Below are positions 44,494-53,455 of a stretch of DNA of 64,000 nucleotides, piece by piece. The position numbers and the translations under genes were made by a program. A model generated the notes under the pieces. That model had not been told where the DNA came from. It made no database searches and saw only the letters and a list, made by a program, of their open reading frames with translations. The stretch is from Novosphingobium jiangmenense (GTDB lineage Bacteria > Pseudomonadota > Alphaproteobacteria > Sphingomonadales > Sphingomonadaceae): contig NZ_JADQDC010000001.1 in assembly GCF_015694345.1 (NCBI RefSeq), positions 124,001 to 188,000 of the forward strand, written 5' to 3'. Numbering within the stretch: the stretch's first letter is position 1; each line of letters begins with the position of its first letter.

Positions 44494-45828
44494 TTATTCC
44501 CGCGCTGCCGTCGGATGCCCCAGAACCATGTCGTTCAGCTTCTCGTGGAAGCGCTGCACGCGCTTTTCCTGACCCGGCAGCAGGCAGCCCTTGAAGCCAC
44601 GCGAATTGAGGCCCTGCTGCTGGGTGGTGCCGATCGACAGGTCCTGATCGGCCACGAAGCCGAGCGAGACGCCATCACCGTAGACCGAGTGGCGCGCAAT
44701 CGCGTCGTGCTTGAGCGGTGCCATGCCGACGGGCGTGAAGACTTCCGTCATCTTCGCGTTCGGCGGATAGAGGCACCAGTGCTGGAACACGCACTTTTCG
44801 GGGTCGGTCGGGTGCGGTTCGGTGCGCAGGATCTGGCACTGTTCGGGCGACATGGTGATCGTCAGGTTGGGGAACAGCGTGCAGTGGAAGTAGTCCACCA
44901 GCTGCTGGTCGGTCATCGAGGAGTAGTCGTAACCCGCATCGGCGCCGCGCTCGCGCTTGGCCTTGATCACGGCCTCGCGGATGTCGGCGGTGCGGCCACG
45001 GTACTCCTTGGGATCGATGCCCCAGGCCTCGGCGGCTTCATACAAGCCCGGCGGCACGTCGCCGCTGACGTAGTCCTTGCGGCTGGTGGCCTGGTGGCCG
45101 ATCATCCACATCGCGTTGTGGCCGTTCTCGTACATTTCGAACACGGTGGTCGGCAGGCCATCGTTGATGAAGGTGGCGAGTTCGGGGTGGATCGTGGGGA
45201 GGTGGTAGCTCTCGTTGAAGTTGTCGCGGATGATCTTCCAATTGAAGTCGCAATCCGCCGAGACATTGAGCACGCGCACCCAGTTGTCGAGCTTGTAGCC
45301 GGCAAGGCGCTCGGTATAGGGCCACAGCCATTCGTGCAGGGGGGCGACGTCATCGTCCATGCACCAGAACACGAACGGGCCCCAGGTATCGCAGCGCAGT
45401 TCCGAAAGCGTGACCTTGCCGCAGGGGTTGCCGCCGGCGAAATCGTCGGGGTCCTGCACGTGGACGAGCGTGCCATCGGGATCGAACTGCCAGCCGTGAT
45501 AGCCGCAGGTCAGGCGCGGGGCCGAGCCGACATCGCCGAGGACGAGGCGGTTACCGCGATGGGGGCACGTATTGTAGAACGCCTTTACGGAACCGTCGGC
45601 TTGGCGGACCATGACGACCGATTCCTTGCCGAAGTTGTGGCGGATGAAATCGCCCTCTTCCTCGAGATCGGCCAGCACGCCGCCAAGGTGCCAGACCTTG
45701 GGCCAAAGGTGCTTGTTCTCCAGCTCCATCCACTCGCGCGTGATGTAGCGGTCAGCCGTGATCGTGTCGCCGCGCACGGCAACGTCGAACTCCGGGGAGT
45801 AGCGGGAAATCTTGTCCTGAGCGGTCAT
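44494..45828 (-). CDS. Rieske oxygenase alpha subunit (3)
   Basis: A 444-residue oxygenase alpha subunit closest in pattern to Rieske gene 2. Rieske ligands are in CPHRG and CGYHGW; the iron site is DNFNESYHLPTIHPE, with Glu at the bridging position. It starts 22 bp after the stop of the NTF2-like gene (45851-46369), so it is third in the operon Rieske 4, NTF2-like, Rieske 3. Two alpha subunits in one operon suggest two successive oxidations or a mixed complex. Confidence 0.88.
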   Translation of the reverse strand: MTAQDKISRYSPEFDVAVRGDTITADRYITREWMELENKHLWPKVWHLGGVLADLEEEGDFIRHNFGKESVVMVRQADGSVKAFYNTCPHRGNRLVLGDVGSAPRLTCGYHGWQFDPDGTLVHVQDPDDFAGGNPCGKVTLSELRCDTWGPFVFWCMDDDVAPLHEWLWPYTERLAGYKLDNWVRVLNVSADCDFNWKIIRDNFNESYHLPTIHPELATFINDGLPTTVFEMYENGHNAMWMIGHQATSRKDYVSGDVPPGLYEAAEAWGIDPKEYRGRTADIREAVIKAKRERGADAGYDYSSMTDQQLVDYFHCTLFPNLTITMSPEQCQILRTEPHPTDPEKCVFQHWCLYPPNAKMTEVFTPVGMAPLKHDAIARHSVYGDGVSLGFVADQDLSIGTTQQQGLNSRGFKGCLLPGQEKRVQRFHEKLNDMVLGHPTAARE

Positions 45829-45850
45829 TTCGGCGTCCTCTGATACTGTC

Positions 45851-46369
45851 TCAGACCGGCCAGTCTCGGGTCTGGCTGAAGTCCGTTCCGCGTCGTCCCG
45901 GCCGGACCAGCGGATTGCCTGAAAGGAATCCGTCGGCTGCCGGGTCGGTACGCGCCCAGTCCACTATTTCGCGGCGGCGAGAGATACGCCACTCCCCATT
46001 CTTGCAGGTATACTCGTCGACATAACGCCCGGCGACGACGAGGTCCTTGGGTTCGCCGTCTTCAACGGTGCGGTGCCAGGCGTAGAAGTAGACCTCGCCG
46101 CTGGCCTCATTCCCGCGCACCTCGATCTGGGCCTGCCCGATGATGTGCTGGCTGCCGTCGAGATCGGCGAGGAAGCCTTGGGCGAAGCTGACGAACTCGT
46201 CTGCGCTGCCCTGCATCAGGCCGCAATCGACCCACGCGTCGTCGTGGAACGCGCTGCGGTGGAGTTCGGGGTCCAAGCGGTCCTGCCCGCGCATGTAGCG
46301 GCACAGGCAATCGTGGATGTCGCGGCGGGCGCAGAGATCGCGCAACTCGGCTTCCATGTCGAAGGCCAT
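45851..46369 (-). CDS. SnoaL/NTF2-like protein (2), possible oxygenase beta subunit
   Basis: A 172-residue NTF2-fold protein. LCARRDIHDCLCRYMRGQDR and FHDDAWVDCGLMQGS followed by AWHRTVEDG match SnoaL-like domains. It directly follows Rieske gene 4, with its ATG overlapping that gene's TGA by one base, the usual place for a ring-hydroxylating oxygenase beta subunit. Its length is near the beta subunit norm (about 170-190), so that role is possible. Confidence 0.75.
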   Translation of the reverse strand: MAFDMEAELRDLCARRDIHDCLCRYMRGQDRLDPELHRSAFHDDAWVDCGLMQGSADEFVSFAQGFLADLDGSQHIIGQAQIEVRGNEASGEVYFYAWHRTVEDGEPKDLVVAGRYVDEYTCKNGEWRISRRREIVDWARTDPAADGFLSGNPLVRPGRRGTDFSQTRDWPV

Positions 46370-47790
46370 CAGGCTTCTCCCGCCAGGTACTTGTCGACGA
46401 CCATCTGGAAGTGGCGGATGCGCGATTCCTGATAGTTGCCGAGCTGCTGCACGCCGGTGGCGCTGGCGCGGAAGCCGGCCTGCTGGGCGCGCAGGTTGTC
46501 GGTATCCTGATCGTAGACGTGGCCCATGGCGGGATCGAAGCCGGGGGCGGTGGCGTAGCTCTGGTTCTCGGCGACGTGGAAGGGCTCGGCCGGTTCGGGC
46601 GCACGGCCGGTGGCGGGATTGGGGCGCAGGAACAGGATCTCGAACAGGGTGCGGTTGGGGTCGGTGCCGATTGGGCGGAAGCGGTAGACCATCGGCAGCG
46701 ACAGGCCGGGGAACAGCACCATGTTGGGGAAGACGTGGTATTCGATGGTGTCGATCATCTCGCTGTCCGAGACGTTCGAGAGGTCGCAACTGTAGGCCTC
46801 GCCCATGACCTTGCGCAGGTGGCGGGCCATGACGGTGCGCGCGGTTTCGCCGGGGCCGACGGTGAGGCCCTGCCCGCGCGAGTCCTTGTCGCCAAGGATC
46901 ATCGTGGCGAGGAGCTCTTCCTCGCTGAGGGGGTTTGCGAGGTGGGGGGAGTTGACGCCGCTGGCGGCATAGAACCGCGTCACCGTGTCCGAATGGCAAT
47001 CGTACTGCACGTTGGCATCGCCCACGCCCTTGAGGAGCTGGGGATGGGTTTCGAGCACGTGGTAGGATTCGAGGAAGGCTTCCTGCGCGGTCTTCCAGTT
47101 GCAGGGCAGCTCCTTGGCCACGTGGACCGCGACGTAGCGGTTCGCGATGTCCCAATCCTTGAAGTGATCGGGCAGGGGGGCGAGGAATTCCTCAAGCGTG
47201 GGCCCTTCTTGCGAAGGGTTGATGAAGACGAAGCCGCCCCAGTGGCCGACGCGGGCTTCGGGGAGGTTGGTCCTGGCCGGATCGATGTGCCTGAAGTCCC
47301 AGGCGCAGGGGACCGAGGCGAGCGTGCCGTCGTTGTTCCAGGTCCAGCCGTGGTAGGGGCAGCGCAGATTGTCGCCCGAGCCGACGCCCTCGCCGCGCTT
47401 GAACTTGGTCGAGCGGTGGAGGCAGGAATTGACGAAGGCGCGGACCGACATGTCGTCCTGCCGGACGACGACGTAGGAGAGGTGGGCAACTTCGTAGGTG
47501 TAGTAATCGCCGGGCTCGGGGATGTGATCCTCGCGGCAGACCCACTGCCAGGTGCGCTTCCAGATCTTCTCGATCTCGGCCTCGAAGATGTCCTGATCGA
47601 AATAGCGGTTCACGCTGACCGGTTCGCTGCCGAGGTAGAGGGGTTCCTCCATGGTGAGGACGGCGGGCGGCGGAAGCGCGTCGCCGGCGACGATCTGCTG
47701 GACGCTGAGGGCGTCCGGGCAGCGGATTGCGGCAAGCTCTTCCGCGTCGGCGGGCTCGGGCAGTCCGTGGGGGTTGATCGCGTCCAGCAT
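46369..47790 (-). CDS. Rieske oxygenase alpha subunit (4)
   Basis: A 473-residue oxygenase alpha subunit. Rieske ligands are in CLHRS and CPYHGW; the usual Gly after HR is Ser here. The iron site is EAFLESYHVLETHPQ, with Glu at the bridging position. It is similar in layout to Rieske gene 1. It is first in the operon with the NTF2-like protein and Rieske 3. A near-perfect TetR-type operator lies 26 bp before the ATG at 47790. Confidence 0.88.
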   Translation of the reverse strand: MLDAINPHGLPEPADAEELAAIRCPDALSVQQIVAGDALPPPAVLTMEEPLYLGSEPVSVNRYFDQDIFEAEIEKIWKRTWQWVCREDHIPEPGDYYTYEVAHLSYVVVRQDDMSVRAFVNSCLHRSTKFKRGEGVGSGDNLRCPYHGWTWNNDGTLASVPCAWDFRHIDPARTNLPEARVGHWGGFVFINPSQEGPTLEEFLAPLPDHFKDWDIANRYVAVHVAKELPCNWKTAQEAFLESYHVLETHPQLLKGVGDANVQYDCHSDTVTRFYAASGVNSPHLANPLSEEELLATMILGDKDSRGQGLTVGPGETARTVMARHLRKVMGEAYSCDLSNVSDSEMIDTIEYHVFPNMVLFPGLSLPMVYRFRPIGTDPNRTLFEILFLRPNPATGRAPEPAEPFHVAENQSYATAPGFDPAMGHVYDQDTDNLRAQQAGFRASATGVQQLGNYQESRIRHFQMVVDKYLAGEA

Positions 47791-47815
47791 CAGGCTCTCC
47801 GAGGCTACCGTGATT

Positions 47816-47839
47816 AAAACCGGCAGTAGTGCCTGTTTT
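47816..47839 (-). promoter_or_regulatory. Probable TetR operator upstream of Rieske gene 4
   Basis: AAAACCGGCA (47816-47825), GTAG, TGCCTGTTTT (47830-47839): a 24-bp palindrome with one mismatch between arms. The same arrangement is found at 59669-59692 in front of tetR, including the ATG that follows TTTT. Confidence 0.7.
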
Positions 47840-47842
47840 ATG

Positions 47843-47884
47843 GACTCGCGCGCGAGTCGGCTCAACCTAGCGGTTGCGCTAGGT
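47843..47884. promoter_or_regulatory. Two more palindromes in the Rieske 4 upstream region
   Basis: GACTCGCGCGCGAGTC at 47843-47858 is a perfect 16-bp palindrome. ACCTAGCG-GTTG-CGCTAGGT at 47865-47884 is a perfect 8+4+8 inverted repeat. With the TetR-type site this makes three operator-like elements within 70 bp. Confidence 0.55.
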
Positions 47885-47973
47885 GCCATCGGAACGGCGC
47901 ATCCGGCTTTATTAAAAAATTGTAACCCTTTCAGCGACAGACGGACAGCGCCTCTCCCGGCTATGGCGCGGCC

Positions 47974-48228
47974 ATGCTGGACAAGACTTTTCTTGCTGAT
48001 GCGGCGTTGAGCCTTGCCCCCGCGCTGACCATCCTGCTGATTTTCGTGACGGTCGACTTCTTCTTCGGCGAGACGGCAATCGGCTCGCAGAACTTCCTCG
48101 TGCTGTTCTTTGCCTCGGTCGCCGTCCTGGTGACGATCTTCTACGGCTGGTTCGCCGGATACGTCGTTTCCAAGATCGCGACCTTCCTGATCGTAGGGCG
48201 TTACATGCTGGGCGTCAGGAGAACTTGA
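47974..48228 (+). CDS. Small two-helix membrane protein, unknown
   Basis: An 84-residue protein with two hydrophobic helices (about 10-30 and 38-62: ALTILLIFVTVDFFF and FLVLFFASVAVLVTIFYGWF). I do not recognise a family. The reading frame has normal codon use and a plausible ATG. It is divergent from the Rieske operon and convergent with the P450 gene. Confidence 0.6.
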   Translation: MLDKTFLADAALSLAPALTILLIFVTVDFFFGETAIGSQNFLVLFFASVAVLVTIFYGWFAGYVVSKIATFLIVGRYMLGVRRT

Positions 48229-48243
48229 ACGGGGCGGTGCGGG

Positions 48244-49437
48244 TTACCAGACCAGTTCAACCCGCCGCAATGCGCCGACGATGCCGGGGACGGGGGAGAG
48301 GTCGGAACCTTTGCCGAGCGCGAATTCGGGGATGCGGCGCAGCCACTCCTCGAGCGTGATCGCCACTTCCTTGCGTGCCAGTTCCTGCCCCGGGCACATG
48401 TGCGGGCCGGAACCGAAGGTGGAGTGACGGGGGCGCTTGCGGGCCGGGTCGATCGCCAGCGGATCGGGGTTCACGCGGGGATCGAGGCCGTGGACCTGCG
48501 TCGGGATGGCGATCATGTCGCCGGCCTTGAGGGCTACGCCGTGGAAATCGGCAATGTCGCCACGCACTTCGCGGGCGATGGAGACGAGCCCGAAGCGGCG
48601 GAACAGTTCGTGGACCACGGGCAGGATGTCGGCCCCGCGCTGGCGCAAGTCGGCACGCAAGGCGCGGTTTTCGGCGAGTTCGCGCATGATGAAGCCGAGC
48701 ACGTTGACCACGGTATCGAGCCCGGCGATCAGCACCTGGGTGACGATGGACAGCGCCTCGTCGCGGGTCAGGCGGCGGCCATCTCCGAGATCGGCGTGGA
48801 GCATGGCGCTGATCATGTCCTCGCCGGGGGAAGTGCTGCGCGCATCGACCAGCGGGCCGACGTAATCGAAGAACACCGCCTTGGCCTCGTCGAAGGTCAT
48901 GTCCATGCCGGGGCGTGTCATGCATTCGGCCCAGTGGCGGATCTTCGGCGCTTCGGCGGCGTCGATTCCGACCAGCGCCATGAACACCCGGATCGGGAAC
49001 TGTTCGGCATAGTCGGCGGTGAAGTTGCAGTGGCCCTGGGCGGCAAAGCCCTCGATCAGCTCGATGGCGGTGGCGCGGATGCTCTCGGACAGGCCGCGGA
49101 TGGCGCCGGGATTGAGATGGGCGTTGAGCAGCTGGCGGTAAGGACGGTGCGCGGGCGGATCGATCGTGGTGGGGATGAGGCCGTGCATCTCGCCGACCGA
49201 CTTGGGCAGGACGATAATGCGCGAGGAGAAGCGTTCCGGATCGGACTGGACGTCCTGCAGGGCCTCACCGCCAAGGGCAATCCAGTGGCCTTCGTTGCGA
49301 TCGGTCCAGACGACGGCGGGATTGTGGGCCGAAAGGTCGCTCCACGCCTTGTGGAAGCCATGCTCCTCGAGCCCCGGCGGCATGTAGATGTCGATATCGA
49401 CGACGCGATCATCGGGCACGTGCGACGGGCGCTGCAT
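48244..49437 (-). CDS. Cytochrome P450, CYP101 (P450cam)-like
   Basis: A 397-residue soluble P450. The heme-binding loop is FGSGPHMCPGQELARKE with Cys348, the I-helix AGLDTVVN (Asp241-Thr242, proton delivery) and ExxR at Glu277-Arg280. CYP101-like identity is seen in CNFTADYAEQFPIR and MTRPGMDMTFDEAK, which closely follow P450cam. The position of substrate-binding Tyr96 of P450cam is His85 here, so the substrate is probably not camphor. No putidaredoxin or reductase gene is adjacent. Likely role: hydroxylation of a terpenoid or alicyclic compound. Confidence 0.88.
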   Translation of the reverse strand: MQRPSHVPDDRVVDIDIYMPPGLEEHGFHKAWSDLSAHNPAVVWTDRNEGHWIALGGEALQDVQSDPERFSSRIIVLPKSVGEMHGLIPTTIDPPAHRPYRQLLNAHLNPGAIRGLSESIRATAIELIEGFAAQGHCNFTADYAEQFPIRVFMALVGIDAAEAPKIRHWAECMTRPGMDMTFDEAKAVFFDYVGPLVDARSTSPGEDMISAMLHADLGDGRRLTRDEALSIVTQVLIAGLDTVVNVLGFIMRELAENRALRADLRQRGADILPVVHELFRRFGLVSIAREVRGDIADFHGVALKAGDMIAIPTQVHGLDPRVNPDPLAIDPARKRPRHSTFGSGPHMCPGQELARKEVAITLEEWLRRIPEFALGKGSDLSPVPGIVGALRRVELVW

Positions 49438-49515
49438 GGGCTGGTCCTCTCCTGTTTGCAGAAGATGATGCGACAGAGCCGCCGTCGCTGCGCTTGGCGT
49501 TTTGGATAGGTGGCG

Positions 49516-50568
49516 TCAGGAAGCGGGCGGGGGAGCGTCGGATTCCCGGCGGACCAGTTCGTAGGCTTGGGTGATCAGGCGGGGGGTACAGTCCTCGCCG
49601 CTGCGCTCGGCGCGGATCTGCTGCGCGAGCAGGTCGGTGGCCATTGCCGCCATTTCGCGGATCGGCTGGCGGATGGTGGTGAGTTCGGGCCAGATCGTGG
49701 CGGCGATGGCGGTATCGTCAAAGCCGCAGACGGTGAGATCGCGCGGCACGTCGAACCCGGCGCGGTGTGCGGCGGCGACGCAGCCTGCCGCCATGTCATC
49801 GTTCGAGGCGAAGATCGCGGTGGGGCGCTGCGGCAGGGCCAGCATGTCCATCGCCGCATCGTGGCCCGAGCGATAGGTGAACTGGCCTTGCCGGACCAGC
49901 GCTTCATCGACGGCGACGCCCGCCTGCGCCGTGGCATCGCGAAAGCCGGCGAGGCGCAGGGCGCTGGCGGACTGTTGCGGATTGCCGATGACGAAGCCGA
50001 TGCGGCTGTGGCCGAGCGCGAGGATATGCCGCGTCATGTCGTGCGCGGCCTGATAGTCATCGATCATCACCACGTCGTGATCCGGCTCGGCCTGCCCCGG
50101 ACCGATCAGCACCGCGCGCGTGCCCGCGCGGCGCAGGCGGGCGAGCAGCGCGGTATCGTCGCAGAGCGGCGGCGGCAGGAGGAAGCCGTCGACCGAGCTT
50201 TCGATCAGGCGGGCGATCATCCTGTCCTGATCGCGTTCGGGATCGCACCGTTCGACCACGAGGTGGGCGTCGAGCCGGGTGGCGGCGTCCATGCAGCCGA
50301 TCAGCAGCTCGCTGAGATAGGCGGCGGACGGGTTCGAATAGAGCAGGGCGACGCGCAGTTGCGAGGCGCCGGCAAGGCTGCGCGCGGCGCGGTTGGGGGC
50401 ATAGTTGAGCTGGCGGATCGCCGCTTCGACCGCGCGGCGGGTATCCTCGCGCACGCCGACGCCACCATTGACCACGCGACTGACGGTCATCGGCGAGCAC
50501 TGCGCGAGGCGGGCGACGTCGCTGACGGTGGGGCGTCCAGCGCTGCGGCGCGACTTGGGTTCGTTCAT
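49516..50568 (-). CDS. LacI-family transcriptional regulator
   Basis: A 350-residue repressor. The N-terminal helix-turn-helix VSDVARLAQCSPMTVSRVVN is textbook LacI, with a hinge LNYAPNRAARSLAG, then a periplasmic-binding-protein-like effector domain ending VRRESDAPPPAS. It is divergent from the sugar porter gene and near xylA/xylB, so it probably regulates xylose or another pentose. A LacI-type site lies before xylB (56348-56361). It also has sequence features of gluconate-type regulators (GntR of LacI family). Confidence 0.85.
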   Translation of the reverse strand: MNEPKSRRSAGRPTVSDVARLAQCSPMTVSRVVNGGVGVREDTRRAVEAAIRQLNYAPNRAARSLAGASQLRVALLYSNPSAAYLSELLIGCMDAATRLDAHLVVERCDPERDQDRMIARLIESSVDGFLLPPPLCDDTALLARLRRAGTRAVLIGPGQAEPDHDVVMIDDYQAAHDMTRHILALGHSRIGFVIGNPQQSASALRLAGFRDATAQAGVAVDEALVRQGQFTYRSGHDAAMDMLALPQRPTAIFASNDDMAAGCVAAAHRAGFDVPRDLTVCGFDDTAIAATIWPELTTIRQPIREMAAMATDLLAQQIRAERSGEDCTPRLITQAYELVRRESDAPPPAS

Positions 50569-50812
50569 CTGGTGCAGGCTCCCGTCGGGAAAGTCCTGAC
50601 GCTGCCGGAGCGGCTTGGCAAGCGCGTTTCTGAATACGTAGGCACAAGGCCGCCCGCGCTTGCGCCGCCCCTGCCTTGCAATACAACAGCGCACGCGCAA
50701 CCGGGGCGGAAGATGCCCGGAAACAGCAATTGAGAACGTAAACATGGCCGTCGACGCCGTGCCCCGGGCATGGCACTGTGCGAGCCGGTTCAAGGACTTG
50801 GGGGAGAAGGCA

Positions 50813-52228
50813 ATGGCTGCAGGGCAGCAAGACCGGGTCAACATGGCGCTGGTCGGCGCGATAGTTTCGGTCGCAACCATCGGCGGATTGCTGTTCGGGT
50901 ACGACAGCGGCGCGGTGAACGGGACGCAGGCGGGGCTGAAGGCGGCTTTCGCGCTGGACGACAATGGCCTCGGCTTCACGGTCGGCTCGCTGCTGGTCGG
51001 CTGCGCGGCGGGTGCTTTCACCGCGGGGCGCATGGCCGACCGCTTCGGGCGCAAGCGCATCATGGTGCTGGCAGCGATCCTGTTCCTGGTCGGCGCGCTG
51101 GTACAGGGGACGACCGGCAATCACGCGCTGTTCGTGGTGTTCCGCTTCCTTGGCGGCATGGCCGTGGGCGCGGCGAGCGTGCTTTCGCCAGCCTATATCT
51201 CGGAAGTGGCCCCGGCGGCGATCCGCGGGCGGCTGACCAGCGTGCAGCAGATCATGATCATCATCGGGCTGACGGCGGCTTTCGTGGTCAACTACGTGCT
51301 GGCGCAGCAGGCCGGGGATTCGCTGGGGCAGCTGGCCGGAGTGCCGGCGTGGCGCTGGATGTACCTGGCGCAGGCGGTGCCGGCGGTGGTGTTCCTGGTG
51401 GCGCTGCAGTTCATTCCGGAAAGCCCGCGCTATCTGGTGAGCAGCGGCCGAGCGGACGAGGCGCAGGCGGTGCTGACGCGGATCTTCGGGCAGAGCGAGG
51501 CGGCGCGCAAGGTTGCCGAGATCCGCGCCTCGTTCGCCACCGACCATCGCCCGCGCCTGGCCGATGTCCTGGCGCCCGGCACGGTGCTGCGCCCGGTGGT
51601 CTGGGCGGGCCTGATCATCGCGGTGTTCCAGCAGTTCGTCGGGATCAACGTGATCTTCTACTATGGCGAGACGCTGTGGAAGCTGGCGGGTGTCTCGGAG
51701 AAGGCGGCGCTGGAGCGCAACATCATCTCTGGCGTGGTCTCGATCGCGGCGTGCTTCGTGACGATGGCGCTGGTCGACCGGATCGGGCGCAAGCCGCTGC
51801 TGCTGATCGGTTCGGCGGGCATGACGCTGGCGCTGGGCGCGATGAGCTGGGCGTTCTCGCAAGGGACGCTGGATTCAGGCGGCGCGCTGCAGATGGACCC
51901 GTCGCTGGGGATGATCGCGGTGATCGCGGCCAACGTCTACGTGATCTTCTTCAATGCCAGCTGGGGCCCGGTGATGTGGGTCATGCTGGGCGAGATGTTC
52001 CCCAACCAGCTGCGCGGATCGGCGCTGGCGGTTTGCGGGCTGGCGCAGTGGGGCGCGAACTATGCCGTGGTGCAGAGCTTCCCGGCGATGGCCAGCGGCC
52101 TCGGCCTGGCCGAGACCTATGTTCTCTACACCGTGAGCGCGGCGGTGAGCTTCTGGCTGGTCAAGGCGTTCCTGCCCGAGACCAAGGGCAAGGAACTGGA
52201 GCAGATGGAAGGCTGGGGCGGGCACTGA
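50813..52228 (+). CDS. Sugar porter of the major facilitator superfamily (XylE-like)
   Basis: A 471-residue, 12-helix transporter of the sugar-porter group. Marks are GGLLFGYDSGAVNG in helix 1, GRMADRFGRKR between helices 2 and 3, PAYISEVAPAAIRGRL, PESPRYLV, QQFVGINVIFYY in helix 7 and PETKGKELE at the end. It most likely takes up D-xylose or another sugar by proton symport. The ATG at 50813 follows GGGGGAGAAGG. Divergent from lacI. Confidence 0.88.
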   Translation: MAAGQQDRVNMALVGAIVSVATIGGLLFGYDSGAVNGTQAGLKAAFALDDNGLGFTVGSLLVGCAAGAFTAGRMADRFGRKRIMVLAAILFLVGALVQGTTGNHALFVVFRFLGGMAVGAASVLSPAYISEVAPAAIRGRLTSVQQIMIIIGLTAAFVVNYVLAQQAGDSLGQLAGVPAWRWMYLAQAVPAVVFLVALQFIPESPRYLVSSGRADEAQAVLTRIFGQSEAARKVAEIRASFATDHRPRLADVLAPGTVLRPVVWAGLIIAVFQQFVGINVIFYYGETLWKLAGVSEKAALERNIISGVVSIAACFVTMALVDRIGRKPLLLIGSAGMTLALGAMSWAFSQGTLDSGGALQMDPSLGMIAVIAANVYVIFFNASWGPVMWVMLGEMFPNQLRGSALAVCGLAQWGANYAVVQSFPAMASGLGLAETYVLYTVSAAVSFWLVKAFLPETKGKELEQMEGWGGH

Positions 52229-52249
52229 TCACAGGCGCGCCCCGCCGCG

Positions 52250-53314
52250 CTATTCGGGCCTGACGCCGAGGCGCTGTTCGGTGAGGATCTGCCACGCCGT
52301 GAGGAACAGCGCCCCGGCCACCGGGCCGATGACGATGCCGCTGAGGCCGAGCAGTTCGATGCCGCCCAGGGTGGTGACGAGGACCAGCCAGTCGGGAATG
52401 CCGGTATCGCGTCCGACCAGCATCGGGCGAAGCACGTTGTCGGCAAGGCCGATGACCATGACGCCCGAGCCGATCACCACCGCGCCCTGCCAGATCGCGC
52501 CAGTGGCGAAGAGGTAGACCGCGACCGGGCCCCAGACGATGGCCGGGCCGATGGCGGGGAGCAGTGCGGCGATGGCCATGAGCGCGCCCCACAGCAGCGC
52601 GGCGGGCAGGCCGACGATGGCGAAAGTGATCGCGCCCAGCGCTCCCTGCGCCAATGCGACGAGGACCGAGCCCTTGATCGTGGCGCGGACCACGGTGACG
52701 AAGCGGTCGACGAGGCGTCCGGCGATCGAGGATTCCAGAGGCAGGGTGCGCACCAGTTGCGGGCCGAGGGCATAGCCATCGCGCAGCAGGAAGAACGTGA
52801 CGTAGAGTCCGACCGCGAAGGCGAGCAGGAACGAGGCGGCGTTGGCGCCAATGGCCAGCGCGCGCTGGGTGATGGCGCTGGCGCTGTTGCCGAGCGCTTC
52901 GGATATGCGGCTCTGCGCGGTCTCGAAAGTGCCGAACCCGGCATTGCCGAGCAGGTCCTGCAGGCGCAGGGGCAGGGCATCGTGGATCTGCTGGAAATAG
53001 GCGGAAAAGTTGATCTGGCCGGTGCGCATCTGTTCGAACACGCCCGAGGCCTGTTCGATCACCATCATGCCGATCAGCATCGCCGGGATGATCACCGCGA
53101 AAGTGATGATCAGCAAGGTCATCGCGGCGGCGCGACCGCGCTTTTCCGGCCAGCGGGCCAGCAGCCGCTCGTTCAGCGAATGGAACATGATCGCGGCGAG
53201 CGCGGCCCACAGCATCGCACCGAGGAAGTGCGAGACGACCAGCAGCAGCCCGACGGTGACGACAGCCAGCACGAGGACGAAGCCGCCCTTCTCGATCCGG
53301 TTACGCTCCAGCAT
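52250..53314 (-). CDS. AI-2E family transporter (UPF0118/PerM-like)
   Basis: A 354-residue membrane protein with about eight helices. Typical of the AI-2E/PerM family are the N-terminal pair of helices, the long soluble segment (about 85-160), and the C-terminal DNVLRPMLVGRDTGIPDWLV and GIVIGPVAGAL. Despite the name most members are not proven AI-2 exporters. It ends 21 bp from the convergent sugar porter and seems unrelated to it. Confidence 0.85.
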   Translation of the reverse strand: MLERNRIEKGGFVLVLAVVTVGLLLVVSHFLGAMLWAALAAIMFHSLNERLLARWPEKRGRAAAMTLLIITFAVIIPAMLIGMMVIEQASGVFEQMRTGQINFSAYFQQIHDALPLRLQDLLGNAGFGTFETAQSRISEALGNSASAITQRALAIGANAASFLLAFAVGLYVTFFLLRDGYALGPQLVRTLPLESSIAGRLVDRFVTVVRATIKGSVLVALAQGALGAITFAIVGLPAALLWGALMAIAALLPAIGPAIVWGPVAVYLFATGAIWQGAVVIGSGVMVIGLADNVLRPMLVGRDTGIPDWLVLVTTLGGIELLGLSGIVIGPVAGALFLTAWQILTEQRLGVRPE

Positions 53315-53455
53315 TGATCCCCCATGTCGTGCGAGCCGGATGGCTCGTGTCATCCCAAGTGCCAGTGCAACGCGCCGGGGGGCAAGGGGTTTCGTGCAGA
53401 GGGTGGGTGGGAGCGCGAAGGTTGCCCGCGATCCTTGCGGACTTCCTGATCACTT

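Noticed and set aside
45852..45875. AGACCGGCCA near Rieske 3 as another TetR operator
   Set aside because: The second arm is a poor match and the sequence lies inside the 3' end of the NTF2-like coding region.
52250..53314. AI-2E family protein as evidence for autoinducer-2 signalling linked to the LuxR protein
   Set aside because: The family name is historical and most members have other roles; there is no luxS or lsr gene and the two genes are 48 kb apart.
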